Shown: positions 25,461 to 36,604 of the stretch, in pieces
How the letters are laid out: each line of letters starts with the position of its first letter
How positions within the stretch are numbered: the first letter of the stretch is position 1
Origin: Hyposmocoma kahamanoa
Taxonomy: Eukaryota; Arthropoda; Insecta; Lepidoptera; Cosmopterigidae
Direction of reading: 5' to 3'
NCBI RefSeq assembly: GCF_003589595.1
Contig: NW_020653200.1
Coordinates: 859,626 to 923,625 of the forward strand
DNA: 64,000 bases
The notes under the pieces: model-generated
What the model was told of the DNA's origin: nothing
What the model saw: only the letters and a program-made list of their open reading frames with translations
Databases searched by the model: none
Program-made: the position numbers and the translations under genes

Positions 25461-25924
25461 ACAACGTATGCACCGCAAATGGCGCATGCGTATAGTGATA
25501 TGAAATATTAATATTTATATTTATTATAGATTAATATATTAGAAACCACGTGTCATGTTTTCTGTCGACGACTGTACTAGGGATCCATGATCTATTAGAG
25601 GCGTGCGAAAAACTGAACAATAAAAATTCTTTATTTTGTTCGAAATTTTGCTTCAGTCCAGACATTGGCGTAAAATAAAAAAAATTAGATGTATAACACA
25701 TTAAATCACATTCCTTTATTCTTTAAGTAACAAATTTGTAAAATTGAGCAAAAACAACCCAGTGAACTTAGGTTATAGGTACTCGAACACGTGGTCCACG
25801 CATGTCAGAAAGTGACGTTTGTGTTATACAGCGCCATTAATTTCATTAGACTGATAAAATTTTTCAAACAAAATGAAACACCATAAAAATCAATGCTTTT
25901 ATTAACAATCACAGTTTTATTAAT

Positions 25925-26240
25925 AAAATTTAGAATATGCTTATAATTAAGGTAGAATTTGCTTCCCAAATCTAGAACCCGAGATACCAAGTCTATATAG
26001 ACGGAATTGAACGAGTCCAAAATAAATTTACTAAATTCTTATGCTATAAGTAAGTCGTATAATTCATTCGACTATCTACGTTTCTGGAAGGATCTGAATG
26101 TATTACTTCTAAATATTCGCAGAAAAATCTTTAATATAGCGTATATTTTTAACATCATAAACGGTAATGTTGACTGCCTTGACTTATTGTGTGATATTTC
26201 GTTACTTCTTCCCACTTGTACTATGAGACAATATCAACCT
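25925..26240 (+). pseudogene. Jockey-like LINE reverse transcriptase C-terminal remnant
   Basis: Reads PRYQVYIDGIERVQNKFTKF, then LCYK, then after a stop and frame slippage NIRRKIFNIAYIFNIINGNV and DCLDLL. This matches the C-terminal half of jockey/CR1-like polymerases (YIDxxERVQxxFLxFL...RRxxxDxxFLYKIxNGxxDCPxLL), which can be compared with the better preserved 52325-53689. A small internal duplication precedes it (TTAGAATATGCT/TAGAATTTGCT). It has an in-frame stop near 25968 and is dead. Confidence 0.75.
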
Positions 26241-27259
26241 ATTTCAGTTCCCTTGGCGAGGGAACTGAAGTGTTTCTGTGTTTCATGTTTTTCCATGAAT
26301 AAATAAATGAAATAAAACACAATAAAATTCGAGAATTTACAGCTTTTGGTTTATTTCGTCGTAAATACAATAAACAAAATAGTTTAATTTGATGTGGACA
26401 TATTTGTTGCTCATTGACATAATTGTTTTTATTTGCAATACAGTGTAAAATATGAGGTAGCCGCATTGACTTTTATTTGTAAGTCAATGGATAGCCGATA
26501 AGTTTTTTTTGTTAGATCTTTTGCATGTTTTGGGTACCATAACCACGTGTAAAAATGTTTCCTGCCTCCATTCGTCTCTTTCTATCTACCCTGAAACGCA
26601 TGTCACTATTTCATTAGTCCTATAGTATATACAATATATGCACCGCAAATGGCGCATGCGTATAGGTACCGAAACCACGTGTCATGTTTTCAGTCGACTA
26701 GTGTACCAGGATTCCATGATCTCTTGGAGGCGTACCTACCTAAAACGTAAACAATGAAAATTCTTTACTTTTCTTTACTGAAATCTTGCTTCAGCCCAGA
26801 TATTGTCTGTTATGAAAATAATAAATACATGAAATCATATTCCTTTATCCTTTTAGCAATAAATTTGTAAAATTCATTAAAAACAACAACGGATTTTAGG
26901 TTAAGCTCGGACACGTGGTCTACTAAGGGTACAGTGGGGCGCATGTCAGACTATTTGCATTGGAACTGAGGTATAGTTGTATTGCATCTATAAGAGTGTG
27001 GGCGTACCAAGTGTTGTGATTTAACCTTAGCAGATTGAAATAGTGTCAATAACAAAATTAAAGAGCACGAAAGCCTAAAACATAAAAACCGGGATTTACA
27101 AGAGATATCATCTAAATAAAAATACCTGTATCAAACTAGCTCTAAACTGCCTAGCTCAAAATTTCCCATTATATTGGCAGCATTGACTTTCTGAATAGCA
27201 ATAGACACATGTTAAACAAACCACGACCAAGAGTGGTGATCGCAATTTATTTATACATT

Positions 27260-27780
27260 CGTCAAGTGTGAATTTTTCTTAGGGGAAAATTTGCCAGGCT
27301 TGATTCGTTTTAGCCTTATGGATCGGTGCTGAGTCTTTCTGGAAAATCCATTCTGTGTTGTGAAATAAAGTAGGTATTAGATAACCCCTGCTTCTGAAAT
27401 GTCATTTTGATAATTTTTTGACGTCACCTTAACGCCTTGCTGGCAAAAATAGAACGGAGTAACACTTTCATACGAAACCCCCAACATACCACTACACTCG
27501 CCTAAAGATGAAGATGCGAAACATTTTGTGGTGAAGCATCTTTTGCTGCTTTCGGCGTACAACTTATTGTATTGCCGGTAGAATTTTTCTTCGACCGTGA
27601 ACATTTTTTCGTCAGTGAAGAGTACCTTTTTCGCATCGTGTCTGATGTGTAGCTTCGGACAACGTTTGCGTCGTAATTTACGAAGGCGATCATTTAGTGA
27701 GTGAACTTTCCTACGACTGTAGGCCTTTACCTTGAGATCGTATTTCATAATTCTGTTGAATGTATTGCATTATCTATGTA
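27260..27780 (-). pseudogene. mariner-type transposase remnant
   Basis: A minus-strand frame (27377-27748) preserves a central transposase region: KYDLKVKAYSRRKVHSLND, then KKVLFTDEKMFTVEEKF with the first catalytic aspartate at codon 27611-27613, LYAESSK, GVSYESVTPFYFCQQGVK and YQNDI. After a frameshift and stop, the adjacent frame continues LFHNTEWIFQKDSAPIHKAK, holding the second catalytic aspartate near 27333. FNRI just upstream extends the similarity a little. The third acidic residue, the DNA-binding N terminus and clear terminal inverted repeats were not found. Intact relatives are about 340 residues; about 130 remain. Confidence 0.9.
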
Positions 27781-28149
27781 TGTGTTCAGCGTCATGATTT
27801 ACTTTTATCGTACTGAGAAAGAGTTAAAAATGAAATTAAAAAACACAAAAACCCACGACGTTACTTTCAACAATTGGAGGACAAAAGCCAAATTCTTTCA
27901 AGTCCGAAAGGTTTTTTCCATTATTCGATTAAAAACCGATGTTTTAAACCCCGCCGCAAAAAGAGGTAAGTTTAAAAAAAAAAGCCTTTGTATCGGAGTC
28001 TCTATGGCATCTTAGTTCCGCTCTCCAAGAGATTTTCTATTTCAAGGCTAATTTAATCATTAATGTGGCATCTGATGTGTATGATTCTTAACTACATATG
28101 TTTTTTATGAATATCTATCTGTTCAGCTGTTTAAATCTAGATGTAATAC

Positions 28150-28600
28150 ACCTATATCGTAGTTTCAATGAAAAGTTTCTGACATGCGCACTCCTGACCC
28201 GGTGTGGACCACGTGTTCGAGTATAACCTTAACTTGCCGTTGGTTGTTTTTGCTGAATTTTACGAATTGATTACTAAAACCATTCGATAAATGTTTATGA
28301 TTTAATTTGTTACTCTCATGACAATATCTGTACTGACTGAAGCAAGACCAAGACAACAAGTAAAGAACTTTCATTGTTTACCTTTTATGCACGCCTCTAA
28401 TAGATCATGGGATCCTGGTACAGCTATCGACGGAAAACATGACACGTGCTTTCGATACCTATACGCATGCGCCATTTCCGGTGCATACGTTGGTATACTA
28501 TAGGACTAATAATAGCCACATTGCGTTTCAGTGTAGAGAGAAAGAGAAGAATGGAGGCAGAAAACACGGCACTTAGTTTCGGTACCCAAAACCTAACAAT
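28150..28600 (-). repeat. Family I unit, best preserved module (28181-28473)
   Basis: GACATGCGCA (28181-28190), GACCACGTG (28207-28215), CATGGGATCCTGGTACAGC (about 28408-28424), ACACGTG (28442-28448) and CGCATGCGCC (28464-28473) all occur in order. The two ends form an imperfect inverted repeat built of CATGCG and CCACGTGT elements. After the module come GTGCATACGTTGGTATACTA and TTGCGTTTCAGTGTAGAGAG, also seen in the forward array. Confidence 0.8.
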
Positions 28601-28649
28601 AACTGGAAGTCTCATATAAATTTGCTCTATTTTGACACATGGAATCAAT

Positions 28650-30090
28650 TCTTAGGTACAGCCGTAAGTTAAAATCAGCAATAAGTTAAAATGGGTCCAC
28701 ATTGAAAATCAAGCATGAAAGGAGTCCCCCTACGTGATAGCAGAGCGTAGACAAGAGCATAGCAAGCATAGACATTGCTGAGCATAATTACAGTCTTGCC
28801 AGTCATTTATATTTTTGAGTGGTATAACTGATTTATAAATTCTTTTTAATTTTTATATGAATTCGCCGTAATTTTTCATTCGGAAATACGTCTCATTCCT
28901 TAAAGTACATTTTTTCAGAGAAATTCTATAGAAGAAAAATTGGATCCTTTACTCTATTCTCACAGATATTGGAAATTCCTATTTCCAATTTTTTTTTAAT
29001 TTTATTTAACTATTATATTTATTTGTGTAGGTTCAGGTGTAAACGCTTGTAATGTGTAAATACACTAAGTGAAAATGTGTGCACATTGAACGAAAACAAT
29101 TTTATTTCTGCTCATCAACCATTATATTAATAATTGTAGTTTGTAATAAATTACTCAACTCATTATCGCAATTCTAAATTTATTATTGCGTTAATGTTTG
29201 CAGAGAATTCTTAAGTATATTCCTATTTAAATTCTTTTTTGTTTTTTTTTCTGGCAAATTGAGTTTTACGCGGTAATTATTGAATTACTTCTCTATTGAC
29301 ATTTTTAGGTTCAATTTCATTCCAACGATCAATATGATATGCTGTTTTTATTGCATTTCTCGCAGTACTTGAATGTATAGCATCAAGAATAGGGAATTGC
29401 TTCTATTCACATTTTTGACGACGAGGTTATTTCGTAGATGTTGTGGGTTTAGAGGGCGTAACATATCTAGGCCGCCCTGGGCGTCGTCTTCCTTTTTCTA
29501 TCGTTCAATCTGCTTAAAAAAGCATCTCGTTTCCGAATAGATCTCGATTCAAAAAAGGATCTCATAAAAAGATATATTTAAATTTCCATATAGTGTTTTT
29601 TATAGTAGTAAAAACACGTCAAGACCTTATTCGCGGTTGCTATTGTTTGGAAATGTCTATTTTTCTGCCGTAACCAATGGAACTCTGTGCCCGAAACGTT
29701 GGTTTGTTAAAACACAACAAATATACGCCATTTTAGATTTCGAAAAAAATTGTTTTATGTCCAACATCAACTTGACAAGAATTAAGCATTTTTTGGATCT
29801 TGTCAATTCATTTGCTTTAAATAAATAAACTGAAAATATTTTTTTCAAACGATTTCAAAAGAAGAGTAACTTCAATATTATGCGTCCGAATTACGCGGAT
29901 CGCATAGCCGTTGAAGAATACACTCGGCTACAGAGTTACTATGTAATGTTTGTGTAGTTATTACCGAAAGTTTACATAACCTTACAAAACGCCAACGAAA
30001 CTAACTTGAAATCTTCTCCAATGCAAACGTATTATTTAATGAAAACAGTATAAGTTTGTGCATATTACAAAAAGCACGTGATTTTATTAA
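28650..30090. other. No firm feature; weak repeats
   Basis: On the minus strand at 29270-29480 a stretch reads GRRRPGRPRYVTP and, in the same frame after stops, AIHSSTARNAIKTAY; it may be a decayed transposase but no catalytic motif is visible. CCCGAAACGTTGGTTTGTT at 29691 with AAATATACG belongs to foldback element R3. The rest is AT-rich and unrecognised. Confidence 0.35.
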
Positions 30091-30091
30091 C

Positions 30092-30172
30092 AATACACAT
30101 ATATCGATCATTTAAATACCAATAGCAAATACATTAAACATTTCTAATTTCAACTATCGATATATGTGTATT
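30092..30172. repeat. 17-bp perfect inverted repeat, 81 bp end to end
   Basis: AATACACATATATCGAT (30092-30108) is exactly complementary to 30156-30172, with 47 bases between. It could be a very short MITE or an extruding hairpin. Confidence 0.8.
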
Positions 30173-30399
30173 CTCTAAAATGTTAGTATTGAAGTTGTTT
30201 TTTTTTAATTAAAAAAGTGGTATGTTAGGCTCGGCGCTTTACCGACCAACTGTATGTTTTCCATAGATTAAAAGTTAGCAGTTAAGTTACAGTTACAACT
30301 CTTAAAAAACACAAAGATTCGTTAAATTGTCTGAAATTGTAAATTTTTATTGGACATCTCTGTTGGTAAATCAATGACATCTGTATTATTGGATAACAT

Positions 30400-31390
30400 T
30401 TTCGAGAAATTCCATCCAGTCGTCAGGTAACCTGGCCTAACATTACGTGAGGGGCATACTAGGACCGCATAACTCTTGTGCAGAACTTATCAAACAACAC
30501 ATATGGCTTATGCACGCATTCTGGAAGGGAAAAGTTTGTTTCGTGCTTTTACAACTTTTCTTTACATCGTAATATTTTCTATTCGATTATGATTGTCCTT
30601 AGAATTCTATTCTTATATCATATATTTTTTATATATTATTATCTTAAATTAGATCGTAAAGATATTTAACACATACATGGTTTGTAATTTTTGTTTTTCT
30701 GAATGAAGAAAGCGGATGTCTGCAAAAATATCGTTTACTCGAGTAATACTGGAACAATTCGAAAGAGCCGTTATTGTTATTATAAATTGTGCTCGTATAA
30801 ATAGCGCCTTTCGATACTTTAAAACGTACCTGTGCTCGTTATAAATTCACGTTTGCCATTTCTTATGATATTGCATTTAATAAGCAAACTCTCCAAAAAA
30901 GCGTGTCAGCTGTTACTCACGCGGCATGGTGTGATATATTTAGTAACTCCACTCGTAGCTCTTTTTGTAGATTGTTTCTCGTAGCTCCGTGTTCGTAGCT
31001 ACAACGCCACGAAAAATTGTTTTGATTAATATAATTTTAAGATAGACACACACTTAGCTGTACCGCATCTGATGTTAAACAATTTGCAATTCAGTACTGC
31101 AACCATCAGGACGAAAAAAGGCGCAACTACTGTATAACGTACGCATAGTTGTGCCTTTGTTCGTTCGCATAGAGTATCAGAGAAGAAATGAACTCAGACT
31201 AACAAACTGTACGCTTGTGTGGACCCTAGGACACGCCTATGAGAGAGGTGCATATATCCTAAAATGCTGGTATCCGAGCGAGAAGGAATGCTGGATGCAG
31301 GGTAGTATATTTGCGAAAGATTCAACAGACTATTTTCCTCTACACTTTCATGTTGTTCTGGTAAGCGTACCTGTCGGCAACACGTATGTA
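30400..31390 (-). repeat. Right arm of the 1-kb inverted repeat pair
   Basis: Inverted, collinear counterpart of 18930-19930. Anchors: CTAGGACCGCATAACTCTTG near 30460, GCAAACTCTCC near 30884, the TCGTAGCTC cluster at 30950-31010, CATAGAGTATCAGAGAAGAA near 31168, and GAATGCTGGATGCAGGGTAG near 31287. Confidence 0.7.
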
Positions 31391-31491
31391 CATTTGTGCA
31401 GTTATAAGAAATAACTCGCCAAATAGATTGTAATTTTGTGGGTGTACGGCAGTTTTACCGTGACACAATGTTCTTTTTTTTTTTTTAATAT

Positions 31492-31765
31492 CGGTAGAGC
31501 TCCTTGTGAAAGAGCCTACTGTCTGCCACGTTACTGCCGCCAAGCAGTATGTATATTACTGGGTTCCGGTTTTGGAGGGCTGGTAACGTTACAGGGGTAT
31601 GAAACTTATCAACTTTATGTCTCAGGGTGACAGGCGCAGTGGCAGTGTCCATAAGATTTTTGTGATTTAAAGCTCTAAGTTGCTCTGCAACAGTTATTGA
31701 CCGGCGCGTCGCTTAATAGTAGATGCACGATTTAGCGGTCCTTTCAATTGGTATCATAAAATAAT
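31492..31765 (-). repeat. CAAGTGACGGG repeat, minus strand
   Basis: Starts TCGGTAGAGCTCCTTGTG and ends near GGTATCATAAA, the reverse of the copy at 20041-20323. It is preceded by a 13-base T run. Confidence 0.75.
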
Positions 31766-31769
31766 TGTA

Positions 31770-33185
31770 ATAAGATCATTGAATACAATGCTAATATTTG
31801 CGGACGAACAAGGTTTAACTCTTTATTGGCAAAGTTACGTTCGTAACAGTCGTTCTACCTGTCAGATATTCGATTTATAAATTTTTGCCTGCATTGCCGA
31901 GTGGTTTAATTTTCTTGAAAATGTAACAAAATTTCTTTTTCCCTTCTCATGCTCCTAAAGTTCGTATTTATGCTGGGTGTAGTAGGCTGCATAAAATAGG
32001 ATTTTATGCTCTAGTGCATAAAAAAAATCGTCGTTTAAGACCGAGGCAATGACGCCTGCGCCAACAGCCACGCACACTAGAACTTTATTATAAAATAAAG
32101 ATTTACTTTTGTTTTTTTAGTCTGTGTAATATTACAAAATTGAAAAAGTAGGCAATAGTAATTATAATAAGTTATAAGAAATAGAAATGCATAAAAAATA
32201 AAAGCTTATAAAATATAACTGAGCATTATTTAGTCCGACCTGAACCACGTGTAGAAAAAAAAGTAGTACATTGGCGTTCAAAGTTCTTATTTTTTCTTGG
32301 CAATAGCAGTGTTATCGTTTATTTGTTATATTGCTGTTTAATTTCCTCGCTATCGAAGTGAAAAGCAAAGTGTAGTGTCGTTATTTATCATTATATGTTT
32401 CGCGTTGGTAGGAAAAATCCTGCGTATTTATATTTACTTGTACCAATTATATATTAGAGATTCTCAGTTAAAACTTTGTAACTAGTCTAGTCACAGAAAC
32501 ATCATAAACTCCCTTTCATTTTATGTTTGGTCTTTACATAGTGCAGAATGGATTCTGTAGCCTCGTGTTGTCTTGGTACAATATCCGGTACTATATCGAC
32601 CACGTAGCCTCGTAGCTGTATTAGATTCGTAGCAACTCACGTCATTCTTTTCAAGATAGAAAGAACAGTTTATTCCAGTTTTAACGACGAGTCCTTGCAA
32701 AATGTATGAATGCATTTGCATTTAGGACGGAAATAGCTATGTTTGAATAGAAGTCAAATTTAGTTAATGGTTCTCCGTTCTCATTCATTTGTCCACAAGA
32801 TTCGAAGCTTATGTTTCAGCTTGGTACAACTTGTACAATCTAGGTAAAATAAATACAGCTTACTTAACTCCTTTCTTTACTTTTACCACCTCGGGCCAAA
32901 GTGACTTACTATGGCTTAAAGTCCCGTAACTCTCTTTCTAGTCGTTCTCCCATGTCTGAGAATCGTTGATTTGATGATAATGATTAATTTTGGCCAGAAA
33001 AGCGTTTTCCAATGTTACAATAAACAATATTTTCGAACGCCTTTCGCTTTCGTCTTTTAAGAAAACAGGTACAGATTTTTGTCGGCTATTATTTTCGTTT
33101 TTCTTATTTATTTGACTTTGTGTATTGGTTTGAATTTAATAGTGCCGAAACAGCATGCTGGTGTTTAGGTTTTGAAAATCTGTCA
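31770..33185. other. Little recognised; isolated CACGTG-family marks
   Basis: CTGAACCACGTGTAG at about 32240 and CTTGGTACAATATCCGGTAC with CGACCACGTAGCC at 32572-32606 resemble family II/III ends. CTCGTAGC motifs at 32600-32635 resemble the inverted repeat arms. No gene is recognised. Confidence 0.4.
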
Positions 33186-33189
33186 CTAT

Positions 33190-33345
33190 GGTGAAATTAG
33201 GTACATGGGACTTGTTGACGGGCGCAATGGCTGTGCCCCTCAGATCTTTGCGATTTAAAGTTCTGCGTGGCACTGCTACTGTTACGGACAGGCGTTAGCT
33301 TACCATCAGGCGCACGGTTTGTTCTTCCCGTCATTCGATATTATA
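33190..33345 (-). repeat. CAAGTGACGGG repeat, partial, minus strand
   Basis: Keeps GATTTAAAGTTCTG-GTGGCACTGC, GGACAGGCGTTAGCTTACCA and CTTCCCGTCA, the 5' half of the repeat in reverse. Confidence 0.7.
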
Positions 33346-33540
33346 AAAAAAAATAAAAAAGAATCGACTTGTATGATTTTAAAAGCACACCAATTGATAC
33401 TTAAATTCAAATGTATGCAAATTGCTTCCAAAGTGTAAAGTTTTATGAGCTCTTGACTAGACATGGCAAATTTAAAATTAACTTTGAATGGTTATAGGCT
33501 TCAAATTATTCCTCCATTTGAGTTGCTAGTAGTATAATAG

Positions 33541-33790
33541 TATTTAAAAAAAAACCGACTTCGTAACTTTGCTCGTTTTCGCCGATATCGTTGCCGCGGC
33601 CTCCTCAACTAATTGAAAAGCAGATGGAAGTCTTCGTGAAAACGAACTAATTATATAAGCCCAAATAAGGTAGCCCAAAAATGTAAGGACATTGAAGTTC
33701 TTTTTATCTATCTGCCATTCCCTACATACGATCAGCTCGGTCACCGTAATCTGCCAAGTTTTAATTGAAATCGTAAAATGCTAAACCAGA
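33541..33790 (+). repeat. Dispersed repeat R4, partial
   Basis: CCGCGGCCTCCTCAACTAATTG, CGTGAAAACGAA, AAGCCCAAATAAGGTAGC and CTGCCATTCCCTACATACGATC, then AGCTCGGTCACCGTAATCTG, match the pattern of 54680-54760 and 55207-55640. The parent element was not identified. Confidence 0.5.
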
Positions 33791-33829
33791 TTCATTCCCT
33801 AATAATGTATAGAATATTAGCAGTCGACG

Positions 33830-34215
33830 CGTAACTCAGGGAAAGGAGGGTAAGGCAACGAAGTGAAGGGGTACTTATGAAAACGATCACCAGGAATACA
33901 TAATTTACAAGAGGCAAAGGAGATGAATTATGATACGGTTTGTTGAAAATGTAACCTTAAGTCTTTGGCGCAGTGATCAAAGTGTTGACTTGTTACATAA
34001 CACATTTTACTCACCTTTGCTTTGTACGTTTTTAGTGTGTCTCACCACCGTATAAAGCTGTTCACACAAATACAAAATTGTGCAGGGTGCACTGTTGCAA
34101 CAGTTTTGTCTCGTTCTTATTCAGGTTAATACAACCATGTGCAAGTACGATGAAACATATGCGTCAGGTTTGAACAATGTTTGGTCCACTGAATATTCGT
34201 TTCTAGGTCATCATA
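33830..34215 (-). repeat. Dispersed repeat R2, copy 3 (inverted)
   Basis: Reverse of 17880-18310: GAAGTGAAGGGGTACTTATG, GAAAACGATCACCAGG, CCGTATAAAGCTGTTCACAC, GCAGGGTGCACTGTTGCAAC and GTTTGGTCCACTGAATAT. Confidence 0.75.
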
Positions 34216-34559
34216 ACTCATCCTATCCACATGTAGCCCTACTAAAATATATGAAATATTTTAAAAACTGTTGTTGTGTTACAAAGCAGTAGTTACTGCA
34301 CTGTGGTGTTCATGTTCGGCCTATAGCTTCTCTTAACATCAAAGTGTCAATTTAGTTTTTATTTCTTATTCTTTGCTGGTTTTGCCTTTTTGTTTTATGT
34401 ATTTTTTTATTTTATTATCTACTTCCTGTTCTGCTTCATAAATTATATTCGCCGATCTATGACACCAAATAATATTTTAATTATAAATTCCTATTGATTC
34501 AAACAATGATAATATAGTTTTATTATTATTATTTATTGTCGATACTAACCAATATCTCA

Positions 34560-35000
34560 AACTGATTTGTAGCCAACTGACGCATTGTATAAAATTTCCA
34601 ATGATACCACATTCTTGAAAAAAATTTTGCTAAATTATTAAAAATATTATCCAACTATAACAAGTTGTTACAAGTTTGTTTAGCTAAATATTGATAAATT
34701 GTAAAAGATTTTTTTTGACCGCAGTAATTAAGATTGTTGATTTGTGTAACTTAATGATCAAATCAAAGTAATAATACTATAAGTAAAACCCATAACACGG
34801 GAGGAATATGACCCTTCAATTCGTCATACTATGAAGGGGGCCCTGTGGCGCAATGGATAACGCGTCTGACATTTGAGTCGGAAGATCCCAGGTTCAAATC
34901 CTGGCAGGGACCTCAATTTTTTGTGTCAAGTGACTTTTTTTTTAAACTTGCTGAATTATGGTTTGAATAGAATACAGATCATTATTAATTTTTTGTTCTG
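34560..35000 (+). repeat. tRNA-Arg-like repeat element, copy 1
   Basis: Shares upstream blocks (AAATCAAAGTAATAATAC, GGAGGAATAT-ACCCTTCAAT, GT-ATACTATG) and downstream blocks (CTGAATTATG-TTTGAATAGAA) with the elements around 37147 and 39205. The tRNA-like part is 34839-34912. Confidence 0.7.
34839..34912 (+). tRNA. tRNA-Arg-like sequence, probably pseudogene or SINE head
   Basis: Acceptor GGCCCTG (34839-34845) pairs with CAGGGAC (34905-34911) except one pair. The TGGCGCAATGGATAACGCG D-arm region is intact, and the T arm is perfect (CCAGG/CCTGG around TTCAAAT). The anticodon arm is broken: the expected stem has two mismatches, the loop position before the anticodon is A rather than U, and one extra base is present compared with tRNA-Arg. 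Internal A- and B-box sequences are close to consensus, so it could still be transcribed by pol III. It is unlikely to be a working tRNA. The copies at 39205 and 37147 support an amplified element. Confidence 0.55.
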
Positions 35001-35785
35001 GAAACTTGTAAAGAGTAATGATTCAGATAGCGTTTGGTATTATGAATTTATTGTTAAATACTTTTTAATAGCAGTTTATTTTTAATAATCAAATTTACAA
35101 TAATCAACTTCATGATTGTAACCGCTATATAATTAGTAATGGCGCCAGTGTCGCACAATGAAGTACATATATGAACTTATTGCTTATCATTAAAAATGAA
35201 CTATATCGCCAACCATTTAATTGTTGTCGTAACACAAAGCCACTAACTGTTGTGAGTAAATATTTATTTACGCAATGTAAACCAACCCCCACACGATTTC
35301 CCTCAGATTAAAACATGAAAATCGAGCGAACCGAAACATAACATTACTTGATCACACACAGTATTGAAAAAAACAGAGATTACGGTTTATATTGTGTTAC
35401 GGAATAGATTCATAAGTGTTTCACTTAGGAATATATATAAAATTAACAAAACTTATTCCAGCGCCATCTAGTGTTATTCACTCCATGACCAACCAACTTA
35501 CACGCTTTGCAAGCTGTCGAACCTTGAAGTTCCAAGTTTTATTACTAAACGTCACGGAGTTCCTGATTTATATTTTGAAGCAAATAGTTTTGTACTATGT
35601 AGTTTTGTTATTTCGTAAATTATTGAAAAGCGTTACGTTTTTCAATTATCATGTAAAAGTGAAACATTTTCAAAGTAAATTAGTAAAAAGATTATATCTT
35701 AATTTTAATTACTTCAAATTTCAACACGAAAAGGTTTTTTTCCACGTCTTTTGTGAACCTTTTTTAAACCTCATATTACTGATTC
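35001..35785. other. No recognised feature
   Basis: AT-rich; the 124-codon frame at 35416-35790 has no recognisable motif and biased low-complexity composition. Confidence 0.4.
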
Positions 35786-35789
35786 TCTA

Positions 35790-35935
35790 AGTTCTGGTAC
35801 TGGTAAGTCCCCAACCCGCATTGGGCCAGCGTGGTCCTATGGTCGAGTGGTGTGGTGGTGTACTATGGCCTAAAACAGCGCCTGAGAAGCGACTCGTGCC
35901 CAGCAGTGGGACTAAATAGGTCGGATTTATTTATG
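35790..35935 (+). repeat. Lepidopteran SINE/LINE 3' end
   Basis: CCCAACCCGCATTGGGCCAG, CGTGGTC..TATGGCCTAAA and CGACTCGTGCCCAGCAGTGG belong to a 3' tail I recognise as abundant in moths and butterflies (CCAACCCGCATTGGGCCAGCGTGGTGGAC type). The parent was not resolved. Confidence 0.65.
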
Positions 35936-36604
35936 TTATAGGAGTGCCCTCTTAAGTAGTAATTCGGAATAAAATATTGCACAATTAACGCAGTTCGAAT
36001 TTTGACTCCTTTACTAAATTCCTATCCTGTTTTCGTTATCACCCACTTAATATAATATTTAGACAGACCTTTTCAGATGAGGAATAATATTGAAGGCTCA
36101 TTTTACTAATTTCTCGTTATACTGATTTCGAAAATGTTAAATTTTCTTTACTCAGCGGTGAAATAATACATTTTCACATATTTTATATGCGAACTTGATA
36201 AAAATTTGCATAGTTATTTTGTCTATAATTTAAAAACTAGACAATTTGTTTGTTTATTAGAAGAAAAAGCCTTGTTGACCATAAGTACCGTAATACATTT
36301 TTGTACTAAAATTAATGATATTCAGTCATATTATTCTGCTGGCGATTACAAACAATATCTTTGCACGTTAAAGACTACCTTAACAAAATTATTCAAAATA
36401 TGAACCAAGCTTCCTAACAAACTTATTAGTCATCGTGACGCATGTGAACAAAGTGGATATTTTAATTTTTAGTTTTTAATAACGACACCTTATTAAAGGT
36501 TGTTTGATTGTGTCACAGAACCAAATTGTGGTTAACTCAAAATTATAAAACGTTATAAATGTAATACAGAATACAGATTTGTAAGGTTCTTAAAATAAAC
36601 TCCG

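Larger units (their letters stand above)
21780..27080 (+). repeat. Family I repeat array, forward orientation
   Basis: Left edges, CCACGTGTCATGTTTTCTGTCG or near forms, lie at 21789, 23379 (degenerate), 23795, 25557 and 26676; several are preceded by GCACCGCAAATGGCGCATGCG (25470-25490, 26640-26660). Right edges with CACGTGGTC and GCATGTCAGA lie at 22860-22900, 24308-24342 (one base changed in CACGTG), 25788-25810 and 26912-26950. Then follow the TGCATCTA.., GATTTAACTTCATTAGACTGA and AAATTAAAGAGCAC blocks. It is the same family as 9.3-17.2 kb but mirrored. Confidence 0.8.

Noticed and set aside
16097..26760. Conserved peptide RNHVSCFLS..GFHDLLEA read through the CACGTG end of family I
   Set aside because: The short core of about 17 codons stays open in most copies, but substitutions are not mainly synonymous, and upstream or downstream stops and frameshifts occur in several units.
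29270..29480. Tc1-like transposase N terminus (GRRRPGRPRYVTP on the minus strand)
   Set aside because: Suggestive but short; stops follow and no catalytic motif is visible, so it is only mentioned in the region note.
34839..34912. Functional tRNA gene
   Set aside because: The anticodon stem is mismatched, the base before the anticodon is not U, and two further degraded copies share long flanks, so it is listed as a tRNA-like repeat.
35416..35790. 124-codon plus-strand frame
   Set aside because: Composition is dominated by F, L, Y, K and N as expected from AT-rich noise; no motif.
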